This document shows, in pieces, positions 28,404-37,900 of a stretch of 64,000 nt of DNA. The position numbers were made by a program, and so were the translations under genes. The DNA is from RFSX01 sp965248155 (GTDB lineage: Bacteria > Bacteroidota > Bacteroidia > Chitinophagales > Saprospiraceae): the NCBI GenBank assembly GCA_965248155.1, contig CBDFIO010000001.1, positions 682,001 through 746,000 on the forward strand, read 5' to 3'. Positions within the stretch are counted from its first letter, which is position 1. Every line of letters begins with the position of its first letter. Below the pieces are notes generated by a model. It made no database searches. It saw nothing but the letters and a program-made list of their open reading frames with translations, and had not been told where the DNA came from.

Positions 28404-30068
28404 ATGATTCGATCTCTCAGAATAGAAAACTATGCAATAATCGATGAAGTAGAAATACACTTCGATAAGGGATTGAATATAATAACCGGAGAGACGGGTG
28501 CTGGAAAATCTATTCTATTAGGTGCTCTGGGTTTAATAATGGGTTTTCGCGCCGATACTAAAGTGCTTTTTGACAATAGTAAGAAGTGTATAGTTGAAGC
28601 TGAATTTGACAATTATCCAGACTCTATTAATCAATTATTAGATGACTATGATTATGACAGAGATGAAAATCTGATCATAAGGAGAGAAATTATTCCATCA
28701 GGAAAATCACGGGCTTTTGTTAATGACTCACCAGCCAAACTTGATTTTCTTAGTCAATTGAATGAGCATCTCGTAGATCTGAATCAACAATTTGAAATCA
28801 GTCAAATTAGGAAAAACGCTTATCAACTTGAGATTATCGACGCAGTTGCTGATAACGTAAAACTGGTGCAAGATTACAAATTCATCTTTAAAGAATACAA
28901 AGAGAAATTAAAGCAGCTTAATGATTTGCAACAGGACGAATCCACTCAAATTAAAGAGATGGATTTTATGACCTTTCAACTCAATGAACTACTTGAAGCT
29001 GCTCTTGAAGCAGATGAACAAAATAATCTTGAAACTGAATCTGACCTCCTGAATAAGGCAGATGAAATTCAAGTCATGCTTCAGGAGACAAAATATAGAT
29101 TGAGTGATAGCGAAGTGAATTTAAAAGATGTCATTCTGGATTTACAGAAAAAATGGATGGCTTTTAATGAAATTCATCCCTTATTAAAAAAAGGTGTAGA
29201 TAATCTAGATAGTCTACTAGAATTGATTGATGAGATATATCATAATTCGTCAGCAATTAATGCGGATATCGATCTGGATCCTCAAAGATTGGAAGAACTT
29301 AATTCTCGATTGGACAGTATATACCGGCTTCAAAAGAAACATGGTGTTAATGATATAAAGTCCCTTTTGGAAATTCAAGAAGAATTAGAAACTAAATTGG
29401 CTTCCTATATCAACAAAGGTCAAGTGATTGAGCAATTAAGTATAGATATCAATAAATTAAAATCAAAACTTGAAACTATAGCTCAAAAATTGAGTTCTTC
29501 AAGAAAGAAAGTGTTTAAAAGCTTCGAGCAAAAAGTAAATACCCAGTTGACTCAACTTTCTATGAATTCAGCTGAAATAAAAATAGAACATAAGATAAGT
29601 GAGGTTCTTAAAGCTGATGGAATAGACGATATATCCTTGTTATTTAAATCCAACAAGGGAGCTGCCTTCCTACCTATAAAAAGCATCGCTTCCGGTGGAG
29701 AAAGTTCCAGGCTCATGCTTAGTGTAAAGTCAATTGTTGCAGAAGTTATGGATCTTCCCACTATGATTTTTGATGAGATAGATACTGGTGTTTCCGGAGA
29801 AGTAGCAGGGAAGATGGGAAGCATTTTGAAGACTTTATCCAGCAGTCATCAACTGATTTGTATTACACATTCACCACAAGTTTCATCCCGGGCCAAGAAT
29901 CACTATTTGGTATTTAAAAAAGATACTGCCAAAAGAACTTATACTGAAGTGAAGTTGCTTAATGAAGAGGAAAGAATAACGGAAATTGCAAAAATGTTAA
30001 GTGGAGATCCACCAAGTACATTTGCATTAGATAACGCAAAAGATCTGATGCATAAAGAGATCGATTAA
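28404..30068 (+). CDS. recN: RecN, DNA repair SMC-like ATPase
   Basis: A 554-residue protein with the SMC-type split ATPase: Walker A GETGAGKSILLGALGL near the N-terminus, and signature IASGGESSRLMLSVK plus Walker B TMIFDEIDTGVSGEVA near the C-terminus. Two coiled-coil arms separate the halves. RecN acts early at DNA double-strand breaks. Length is normal for the family. It is followed 24 bp later by fabI. Confidence 0.94.
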   Translation: MIRSLRIENYAIIDEVEIHFDKGLNIITGETGAGKSILLGALGLIMGFRADTKVLFDNSKKCIVEAEFDNYPDSINQLLDDYDYDRDENLIIRREIIPSGKSRAFVNDSPAKLDFLSQLNEHLVDLNQQFEISQIRKNAYQLEIIDAVADNVKLVQDYKFIFKEYKEKLKQLNDLQQDESTQIKEMDFMTFQLNELLEAALEADEQNNLETESDLLNKADEIQVMLQETKYRLSDSEVNLKDVILDLQKKWMAFNEIHPLLKKGVDNLDSLLELIDEIYHNSSAINADIDLDPQRLEELNSRLDSIYRLQKKHGVNDIKSLLEIQEELETKLASYINKGQVIEQLSIDINKLKSKLETIAQKLSSSRKKVFKSFEQKVNTQLTQLSMNSAEIKIEHKISEVLKADGIDDISLLFKSNKGAAFLPIKSIASGGESSRLMLSVKSIVAEVMDLPTMIFDEIDTGVSGEVAGKMGSILKTLSSSHQLICITHSPQVSSRAKNHYLVFKKDTAKRTYTEVKLLNEEERITEIAKMLSGDPPSTFALDNAKDLMHKEID

Positions 30069-30092
30069 ATAGAAGAATAGAAATATAATATT

Positions 30093-30896
30093 ATGCCATA
30101 CGGATTATTAAAAGGAAAGAAAGGAATCATATTCGGAGCTTTAGATGATAAATCTATAGCATGGAAAGTAGCAGAGCAAGCCCATGCCGAAGGAGCAGAA
30201 ATAATACTTACCAATGCACCTGTAGCTTTGAGAATGGGAGCAATTCAGGATTTGGCTCAAAAATTAGGAACTGAAGTGATCGCTGCTGATGCCACTTCCT
30301 TAGAGGATATGAATAATCTTCTTGATAAATCGATGGAAAAATTTGAAGGAAAAATTGATTTCATTCTACATTCTATTGGGATGTCTCTTAATGTTCGAAA
30401 AAAGAGATCTTATACAGATATTAAATATGAATGGATGCAAAAAACATTTGATATCTCGGCGATTTCTTTTCATAAATTAATGCAATGCGCCTATGAAAAA
30501 GATGCTATGAATCAATGGGGTTCTATATTGGCATTGACTTATATAGCTGCACAAAGAACATTTCCAGATTACAGTGAAATGGCAGAATCGAAGGCCTTAT
30601 TGGAATCATTTGCCAGAAGCTTCGGGTATCATTGGGCAAAGAAAAATAAAGTAAGAGTTAACACAATTAGTCAATCACCTACAATTACTACTGCAGGAAG
30701 AGATGTAAAGGGCTTTGATGAATTTTTTAGTTACGCTGATAAGATGTCGCCCTTAGGAAATGCAGATGCACTTTCGTGTGCTAATTATTGTGTGTCTCTT
30801 TTCTCGGATTTGACGAGAATGGTTACGATGCAGAATCTGTTTCATGATGGCGGCTTTTCGAATATGGGAATGAATCCAGATATCCTAGAATCTTAA
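30093..30896 (+). CDS. fabI: FabI, enoyl-ACP reductase (NADH)
   Basis: A 267-residue short-chain dehydrogenase-type enzyme. The cofactor site reads KGIIFGALDDKSIAWKVAEQ. The FabI catalytic pair is in FPDYSEMAESKALLESFAR (Tyr and Lys six residues apart). The family motif SQSPTITTAGRDVKGFDEF follows. It reduces trans-2-enoyl-ACP in the last step of each fatty-acid elongation cycle. The C-terminal FHDGGFSNMGM is typical of Bacteroidota FabI. It is probably transcribed with recN. Confidence 0.93.
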   Translation: MPYGLLKGKKGIIFGALDDKSIAWKVAEQAHAEGAEIILTNAPVALRMGAIQDLAQKLGTEVIAADATSLEDMNNLLDKSMEKFEGKIDFILHSIGMSLNVRKKRSYTDIKYEWMQKTFDISAISFHKLMQCAYEKDAMNQWGSILALTYIAAQRTFPDYSEMAESKALLESFARSFGYHWAKKNKVRVNTISQSPTITTAGRDVKGFDEFFSYADKMSPLGNADALSCANYCVSLFSDLTRMVTMQNLFHDGGFSNMGMNPDILES

Positions 30897-30897
30897 T

Positions 30898-31557
30898 TCA
30901 GGATTTAGAAAAATAGATATCATCATAATCGGCTTCTGACAGTGATGAGGTATTGTCAGAATCAGTCATAATGACTATTGCCCTGATCAGTTTTTTCTTG
31001 ACTTTGGATTTTTTGTAAAACCTTTTATAGTCTTCAAGAACATTTACTTTTTCATAGACCCATTTGTTCATAAGACTATCTCCACTCTCAACAACTGATA
31101 TATCGCATCTGGAAGGCCAAATAGCAAATGGGCTGCAAGAGGATAATCCTTTGTTCAATGTACTTGACCAGGAGTACTTAATAGATTTTGGTAAAAATTT
31201 ATTAGCGTTTAAAACCAATGAAATGGAGGCTGCAACATCGCATTTTTCCTTCTTGCTCTCATCTCCCTCTAGAGGTAGGGTTTTAATTCTCCATCGCCAA
31301 TTGAGGTAAGGGTATTCAGTAATATCTACTGTTATTCTTTTAACTATAAAGTTATCTGAATCGATGGATTTAGCAGATAAGTAGCTGTTATCTGGAGAAT
31401 CTACAATTTTATAAACGATCTCAAATCCTTTATCTCTTCCTTGCCATTCCTCTTGTAGAGGAACGGTAAAATCGTCTACAAGGTAAGCGTCAGATTGATT
31501 TATCGTACTCGGATTATTGATTAAAAATGAAATGAATATTAAAAATAAAAGTATCAT
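30898..31557 (-). CDS. DUF3047 domain protein
   Basis: A 219-residue protein with an N-terminal hydrophobic segment that may be a signal or anchor. The body carries the DUF3047 marks: LVDDFTVPLQEEWQ, YPYLNWRWRIKTLP, CDVAASISLVLNAN, IKYSWSSTLNKGL and ALVIMTDSDNT-like RAIVIMTDSDNT with a final DYDDIYFSKS. The domain is found in periplasmic proteins of unknown function and looks like a jelly-roll. It converges with fabI with only a base between the stops. Confidence 0.8.
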   Translation of the reverse strand: MILLFLIFISFLINNPSTINQSDAYLVDDFTVPLQEEWQGRDKGFEIVYKIVDSPDNSYLSAKSIDSDNFIVKRITVDITEYPYLNWRWRIKTLPLEGDESKKEKCDVAASISLVLNANKFLPKSIKYSWSSTLNKGLSSCSPFAIWPSRCDISVVESGDSLMNKWVYEKVNVLEDYKRFYKKSKVKKKLIRAIVIMTDSDNTSSLSEADYDDIYFSKS

Positions 31558-32032
31558 AGATAAGGATTCATAATAATATGAAAATTACAAAAAGAGAGTG
31601 ATTTAAAGCACAAAATTGAATTTTGTAAATAGTATCAAGCGGTTTAACACTTTTATACCTTGAAAATATACATGAATCCGTCTTAAGGTCTAATTTCGCA
31701 ATTGTTTGACATTTATGTCATACCTAGAATGTTTAACAAACTTTACCAAATGAAGGGTATTGTATTAATATTCTTCATTTTTTTAGGTTATACGACTATG
31801 CACTAACCAATCATTATATAGAAACGAGTTTGATTTATGTTTAGCGCAATCAGGTTTTGATTCATTTAAAGAATTGATTGTTTCAAAAACTTTAGCTTGA
31901 CAAAACATAGTTTGAACATGCCATATTAAATACCTCAATATCCAATTAATTGTTTCTAAAGACAAGGTTTACAACTGTTAATATGTTGTACATTTTGTTT
32001 AAATAGTATTACAGGTATTACCTTTATCTCAT
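31558..32032. other. 475-bp intergenic region without a convincing gene
   Basis: The stretch between the DUF3047 gene and the LytTR regulator is AT-rich. It holds no tRNA-like fold that I can see. The only item of note is a plus-strand 18-codon frame at 31750-31806 that looks like a bare signal peptide. A 60-codon minus-strand frame (31783-31965) has no family features. Confidence 0.5.
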
Positions 32033-32377
32033 ATGAAAATATTAACGATAGATGATGATAGGTCTGCAACTCTTGATTACCAGGCGATATTTCAAGAAAT
32101 GGGGCTTAAAAACTACAAATCTATCTATTCGATGGAAGATGCAGCAAGAATCATAGCTGAAGCTTCGCCTGATCTAGTAATTCTGGATATTCATATTGAA
32201 GAAAAAATGGGATTAACTCTGTTGCCCTTATTAAGGAACTATGGAATTTTTGTAATTGTAGCAACTGGCACCCTTCAAGAGCATTTTAATCAACTTCACG
32301 AACAAAACAACGTTGTAGCATTCCTTTTTAAACCCATTATTCCCATTAATCTGAAATATGAAATAAGTAAAAAATAG
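32033..32377 (+). pseudogene. LytTR response regulator, receiver part (frame ends at an A6 tract)
   Basis: A 114-residue receiver domain: acidic pocket LTIDDDR, phospho-acceptor in LVILDIHIEE, conserved Thr in IVATGTLQE and Lys in VAFLFKPIIP. It ends ISKK-stop at the run AAAAAA (32369-32374). Moving to the -1 frame at that run continues without a stop through a linker (IDLVKTKNENS) into a complete LytTR domain, so one base is missing relative to an intact gene. The normal family layout is receiver then LytTR in one 230-240-residue protein, which the merged frame reproduces. Confidence 0.82.
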
Positions 32378-32733
32378 ATCTTGTAAAAACAAAAAATGAA
32401 AATTCTTATCTCTATTATAAAGGCAGCAATAAGCTTGAGAGAATTCGACATGAAGATATTTGGTTTGTTGAAACGGAAGGCAACTATACTACATTTGTCA
32501 CGGATGTTAAAAAGCATGTTATTAAAAAATCAATGAAGCAAATTAGGAGTCATTTGCCCGAAGACATGTTTACTCAAATTTTCCGCAGCGTAATTGTAAA
32601 TGTCTACCATATAAAAAGTATAGATTATACTAAAAATAGGGTGGTTCTGGATTGCAGTTCTGAATTTCCACTTGGACAAAAGTTTAAAGTGAGTTTGAAG
32701 CAACTTATGAATATGAAATTCGATATTCTATGA
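32371..32733 (+). pseudogene. LytTR response regulator, DNA-binding part (out of frame with its receiver)
   Basis: In the frame open from 32371, the product begins IDLVKTKNENS and then YLYYKGSNKLERIRHEDIWF, VETEGNYTTFVTDVKKHVI, LPEDMFTQIFRSVIVNVYHI and FPLGQKFKVSLKQLM. This is a full LytTR DNA-binding domain. The first in-frame ATG is at 32533, which is inside the domain, so alone this part could not give a working protein. No histidine kinase gene is next to it. The next gene downstream is the giant adhesin, whose upstream region contains a perfect 16-bp palindrome. Confidence 0.8.
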
Positions 32734-32809
32734 TGTTTGCATATACACTTATTACTAGAGTGTAACCTTCTCGAATTCAAATTATTATATATTTATTTTT
32801 AACAATTTG

Positions 32810-32825
32810 TTGTCAAATTTGACAA
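32810..32825. promoter_or_regulatory. Perfect 16-bp palindrome upstream of the adhesin gene
   Basis: TTGTCAAATTTGACAA reads the same on both strands. It lies 178 bp before the adhesin ATG and 77 bp after the LytTR stop. It could be an operator for a dimeric regulator; LytTR proteins usually prefer direct repeats, so they are not the obvious partner. Confidence 0.4.
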
Positions 32826-33002
32826 ATTAATTCCTATCTTCAAGTATAGTTGAAAGGCCAATTTGAGAACTGAAAATAGACGAAATCACCCTCTTGTGTT
32901 TCAGCACTACGAGTTCACTTATAATTTTTTCATTCTATCAGATTGACCCTCAATTATTTATATAAATAATTAGGTAATAAAGTATAATAAACCACCCATT
33001 CC

Positions 33003-34124
33003 ATGAGGTCAATTTACACTCTTCTCTTTGTGATTTTAATCGCTCCAGTTTTACAAGCACAGCCGAATATTTCTCAAGTTATTAGTCCTAGCACCATCGG
33101 TCCGGGGAGTACTACAACCTTGATTATTACAATCAGTAATATCGAAGGAGATCCTACAAACGCGATGAACTTTAGTCACACTCTTCCAGCGGCTATAACA
33201 ATTGCAGCAGCACCTAATGGCACAACAGACTGCCTCAATGGTATTGTTTCGGCACCTTCAGGAGGATCCACGATAACATTCAGTAATGGAGAAATAGGTA
33301 CAAACCAAGTCTGTACAATTAGTGTTAATGTAACCAGCAGTACTCTAGGTACTCATACCAGTCCTGCAATAACCATGATGACGAGCGAAGGAAATAGTAC
33401 TTCTGGAACTACAGACCTTACAGTTGTAAAGACATTGCCGGGATTTTCAAAATCATTTGCACCTTCATTGGTAGATCTAGGAGAAACAAGCACACTTTCT
33501 TTTTTGATAGATAATTCATTGGATTCTTTACGTATAGGAAATTTGGACTTTACTGATATACTACCTAACGGACTAGTTATAGCTAATCCTTCTAATGCTA
33601 GTACAGATTGTATTAGCGCTGGACTTCCAGACACAGAGCTTACAGCTGCTCCAGGAACATCAACAATAGTGCTTAATGCAAATGGAATTAACTATATAGC
33701 AGGATTTGAGGTTTTGTCTGCTGGTGCTAGCTGTTCTGTCACGTTAGATGTTGAAGCAACAGCAGTTGGTATGTTGGCTAATGTGAGTGGAGATTTATTA
33801 GCTGATTTTGTTGTTGCTGGTAAGGCGAGTGCAATTCTTGAAGTCACAAGAGAAGATATCCATATTCAGAAAAGTTTTACTGATGATCCAACTCCTCCGG
33901 GAGGAACAGTCAATCTAGAATTTATAATCTCAAATTTCGATAGAAATAATAATGCTACTGCTGTCTCATTTACTGATGATCTAACCACAGCACTTGCTGG
34001 ATTAACTTTTAGTTCTGTAACAAACTCAGATTGTGGAGGAATGATAACTGGAGATGGAACGACAAGTATTTCATTATCTGGTGGAACTATTCCAGCTGAA
34101 GGTAATTGCACTATCAATATTTGA
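33003..34124 (+). pseudogene. Giant T9SS adhesin, fragment 1 (signal peptide and first DUF11-like repeats), cut by an IS
   Basis: Signal peptide MRSIYTLLFVILIAPVLQAQ followed by DUF11-like beta repeats of roughly 120 residues, each with a KSF/KEF...DDP start, a 'VNLEFIISN' strand and a 'GNCTI' end. The frame stops at TGA (34122-34124), made by the junction with an IS1-family element inserted after base 34122. Deleting 816 bp of IS plus one 8-bp duplication joins ...GNCTINI directly to SCTIPTIATPGVYTNT in frame, restoring a normal repeat. The ancestral gene ran from 33003 to 44894. Confidence 0.9.
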
Positions 34125-34161
34125 TAGTGGTTTAAATAGGTTGAGTTTCTTATATTAGCAC

Positions 34162-34929
34162 ATGGAACATACTACTACTACTACTACTACTACTATTACT
34201 TGTCCCCATTGCAATTGTACTGACCTTCAAAAGAATGGTCATAGAGAAAACGGGAGACAACGTTGGCGTTGTAAAGTCTGCAAAAAGAGTTTTCAACTTA
34301 GCTATAGCTATAAAGCCAGAGAGCCCGGTGTTAAAGAACAAATTGACTCATTAATTCTCAATAGTTCAGGGGTTCGAGATACAGCAAGGATTTTAGGGAT
34401 CAATAAAAATACGGTGATAGCTCACTTAAAAAAAACGCTTCAAGTGAACCCTTATCTATTGAACAAGGAAGAAGTTCAAAGCCTTGATAATTTGGCAGTA
34501 AGTTTTCACTATACAGCAGAGGCAGATGAGTTTTGGTCTTATGTTGGCAGTAAGGCGAATCAAAGGTGGACTTGGTATGCGATGGATAAGCATTCCGGGA
34601 TGATTTTGGCTTGGGTTAATGGAAAGCGTACCGATGAGAGCTTTGAAAAACTTCTGGATCTTCTTAAAGACATTCCCATTGGTGACTATTATACGGATGA
34701 TTGGGGAGCTTATAGTAGGTCATTGCCAAAAAGCTTACATACTATTGGGAAAGATTTGACTTGGAAAATAGAACGGAAAAACTTGAATTTTAGAACGCAT
34801 ATCAAACGTCTTAATAGAAAAACCATTTGCTTTTCCAAAAATGAACAGATTCACGATAATGTCATTGGTATGTACATCGAAAAATACTATTATAAATCAG
34901 GAACTTATGGAGATCATCAGCCTATTTGA
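34162..34929 (+). CDS. IS1-family transposase (single fused frame)
   Basis: A 255-residue transposase. The N-terminus has a run of eight Thr from an ACT repeat, then a zinc ribbon (CPHC...C..C), a helix-turn-helix (GVRDTARILGINKNTVIAHL), and the IS1 catalytic domain (DEFWSYVGSKANQRWTWYAM, YYTDDWGAYSR, KIERKNLNFRTHIKRLNRKT). In classical IS1 the InsA and InsB' parts are joined by a -1 frameshift at an A run; here the A8 run at 34428-34435 is read through in one frame, so no frameshift is needed. It is likely active or recently so, because the element has a fresh target duplication and a near-identical second copy. Confidence 0.93.
   Translation: MEHTTTTTTTTITCPHCNCTDLQKNGHRENGRQRWRCKVCKKSFQLSYSYKAREPGVKEQIDSLILNSSGVRDTARILGINKNTVIAHLKKTLQVNPYLLNKEEVQSLDNLAVSFHYTAEADEFWSYVGSKANQRWTWYAMDKHSGMILAWVNGKRTDESFEKLLDLLKDIPIGDYYTDDWGAYSRSLPKSLHTIGKDLTWKIERKNLNFRTHIKRLNRKTICFSKNEQIHDNVIGMYIEKYYYKSGTYGDHQPI
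34171..34194 (+). repeat. (ACT)8 trinucleotide repeat in the transposase N-terminus
   Basis: Eight tandem ACT triplets encode eight Thr just after the start. It keeps frame, so length changes would only alter the Thr run. It is absent from classical IS1 InsA and probably grew by slippage. Confidence 0.9.
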
Positions 34930-34938
34930 CCCAGCACC

Positions 34939-37900
34939 CAATATTTCTTGTACAATCCCTACAATAGCTACACCTGGAGTCTATACGAATACCTCAGGCA
35001 CAGTAAGCGCAGATGTTGGTGGTTCAGCTATAACAGGTAATACAGCTTCAGCAGATTTATTTGTAGAACCAGTACCGGTTTTTACAAAAGAGTTTTTAGA
35101 TGCAACGACAATGGCCTCCGACCCAGTGGTAGGAGCAGGTGAAGATATTATTCTTGAATTTACAATTGAAAACACGAGTTTGACTTCTGGGGGAACTGAT
35201 ATAGAATTTCTTGATTCATTAACAACTTTTTTATCTTTTCCGGTTACTATTTCTTTGCCAGCAACTCCATGTGGGGCAGGATCTTCTTTATCCCTTGTCA
35301 GTTGTGGTACTGATTGTCATGCATTAGAATTGACAGGAGGAAGTTTGGCGGCTTCAGGAATGTCTGGCGACGATTGCACTTTTCAAGTAACAATATCCTT
35401 ACCTAATGGTTTAGCTCAGGGAATATATACGAATACGACTGAAGAAATTACAGCTATTGTAGATGGAGCCACACGAACCGGTCTTCCTGCATCAGATGAT
35501 TTTATACTTGTAGAAGCACCCAGATTAACCAAGGAATTTACTGATGATCCTGTAGATCTTGGAGGGACGGTCAATCTAGAATTTACAATTGAACATGATA
35601 CCTTAGCTATTGCTGATGCAACCAACATAAGTTTTACTGACGATTTATCTACGGTTATTTCAGGTTTGGTAGCTACAGGATTACCTGTTTCGGCTTGTGG
35701 AGGTACGCTAAGTGGTTCAGTTGGAGATTCGTTTCTGACTTATTCAGGTGAAAGCTTAATGCCGGGAGAGACATGTATTTTTTCGGTAAGTTTATCAGTA
35801 CCATCAAGCACTACACCTGGTTCACATAGCAACACTACAAGCAATATAACTGCAGATATATCCGGAGCGGGTGCTACTGGCAATCCAGCAACTGATGACC
35901 TAAGAATTACGGCATTGACTTATTCCAAAGAATTCATTGATGATCCAACTATTGCTGGGGATGATGTCACTTTAAGATTTACAATTAATAACCCTTCTGC
36001 TGCTGATGCAACTTTAATATTTTTTACGGATACTCTTTCAACAGTATTACCAGGGACACCAGATTTATCAATATTATCACCAGTTAGTGGTACCTCAGTA
36101 TGTGGAGGAACTGTGTCCTATCTAGGAAGCACTATTACATTTTCAGGAGGCTCATTAATTGCTGGCAATAATTGTTTTTTCGATATGGTATTGAATGTTC
36201 CTATTGGAACATCAGATGGTTTTTACAATAACGTTACAACTAGTTTTAATTATGACTTAGGAGGTTCATCAATTGTCGATGACCCTGTGAAAGATGTGCT
36301 TGAAGTTAATTCTACAGTTATTCAAATCGAAAAAGAATTTATTGATGATCCGGTTCAACCCGGAGATCCTGTTACTGTAGAATATACATTGACAAATCTG
36401 GATGCCAGTTTAGCTATCAGCATGATTGCTTTTTCAAATGACTTTGATGCTGCATTAAGTGGATTGGTCTTTGATTCAGTTTTATTTGATGATTGTGGCG
36501 GCACACCTTCCGGTGCAGCTACAGGTGCGATGACGTATACAGGCGGATCTCTAAGTGCTGGCGGATCTTGTACGATTCGTCTGAGTTTGACAACTCCTGT
36601 TGGTGCCACATATGGTGGAACCTACACATGTACAACAAGCTCTGTAACAGGTGAAGCTACCGGAGGATTTGCTGTAACAGGCACTCCGGCTTCTGATGAC
36701 TTACAGTTTCAGTTGTTAGAGTTTACAAAAGTATTCGGTGGTATCAATATGGATGGTGAGACGAGCATAACTTTCACGATTACCAATCCGGATCCGGGGA
36801 ATCCTGTGATCGGTATCAATTTTACCGACGATCTCAATGCATTTATTTCAGGAGCAGTCGCAACGAATCTACCTTTGAATGATGTTTGCGGTAATGGGAC
36901 TGCTGTTAACGGAACATCCACTATATCATTTATAAATGGAAGTCTTGATCCATTAGCGAGTTGTTCTTTTACAGTAGATGTAACAGTGCCAACCACTACG
37001 CCGGATGGGACGACATATACGAATACGACAAGTAATATTGGAGGTTCCGGAGCTGCAGGGAGTGTTGAAAGTGAACCTGCCGTAGGAGACCTCTTTATTC
37101 CAGCGAACACATTTTGTAGTTTCTTAATAATTTGCGGAAATGGTACGTATTTAGGATCTTTTGACTGTACCCAATCAAGTTCCATCCCTGCTTGCCCAAC
37201 GAATGAAGCGGAGGCTGAAAGTTCTCCATATTTTATGTCAATCGGTGATAACCCTTGCGGAAACATTGTTGTTCAATGTGTTGATGATATTACGATTTAT
37301 GATGTATGTACCCCTTTAGGCCAGACAGTAACAAGAACCATCACAGTATTTGACGATTTAAATAGCAATTCTACTCTAGATATTGGTGAGGATTCTGAAA
37401 ATTGCATATTTACATTTGATATTGTTGAGGATATCACACCTCCTGTAATTACATGTCCTGCTGATACGACAGTAGAATGTGATGATGATAATACAAGTGC
37501 GTCTACAGGTACGGCGACAGCGACAGATGACTGTGATACAAATCCAACAATAAGTGAGAGTGAGACAAGTACTCAGATTGCAGACGGGACATGTACGGAG
37601 TTTGAATACACAATAACACGAACATGGACAGCAACGGATGCATGTAGCAATCTAAGCACTTGTATCCAAACAATAACTGTTGAAGATTCAACACCTCCTG
37701 GGATATCATGTCCTGGAGATGTAACTGTTGACTGTGATAAAGATAGTTCTAGTGCTAATACTGGGACAGCTACTTCAACCGACGACTGTGATACAAATCC
37801 AACTATCTCTGAATCTGAAACAACTACACAAACTTCTAATGGGAGTAGTACGGATTTTGAATATACAATTACAAGAACATGGACAGCCACTGATGTTTGT

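Larger units (their letters stand above)
34123..34938 (+). mobile_element. IS1-family insertion sequence, copy 1 (complete, 816 bp)
   Basis: The element is flanked by the 8-bp direct repeat CAATATTT at 34115-34122 and 34939-34946. Its ends are imperfect inverted repeats of about 23 bp (left GATAGTGGTTTAAATAGGTT, right end read inward GGTGCTGGGTCAAATAGGCT). It carries one transposase frame. Size, target duplication and transposase type all fit IS1. A second copy lies at 63307 to the window end. In the overlap of about 694 bp I found only two differences, both short indels. Confidence 0.93.

Noticed and set aside
31783..31965. 60-codon minus-strand frame in the gap before the LytTR gene
   Set aside because: No signal peptide, no domain features, and no ribosome-binding context; typical chance frame in AT-rich DNA.
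32366..32377. Programmed -1 frameshifting in the LytTR regulator
   Set aside because: The in-frame heptamer is T-AAA-AAA, not an X-XXY-YYZ slippery site, there is no obvious downstream hairpin, and LytTR regulators are not known to use frameshifting.
34841..34938. Apparent start of the adhesin fragment 2 frame inside the IS
   Set aside because: Those residues come from the transposase region read in another frame; real adhesin sequence begins at the IS junction.
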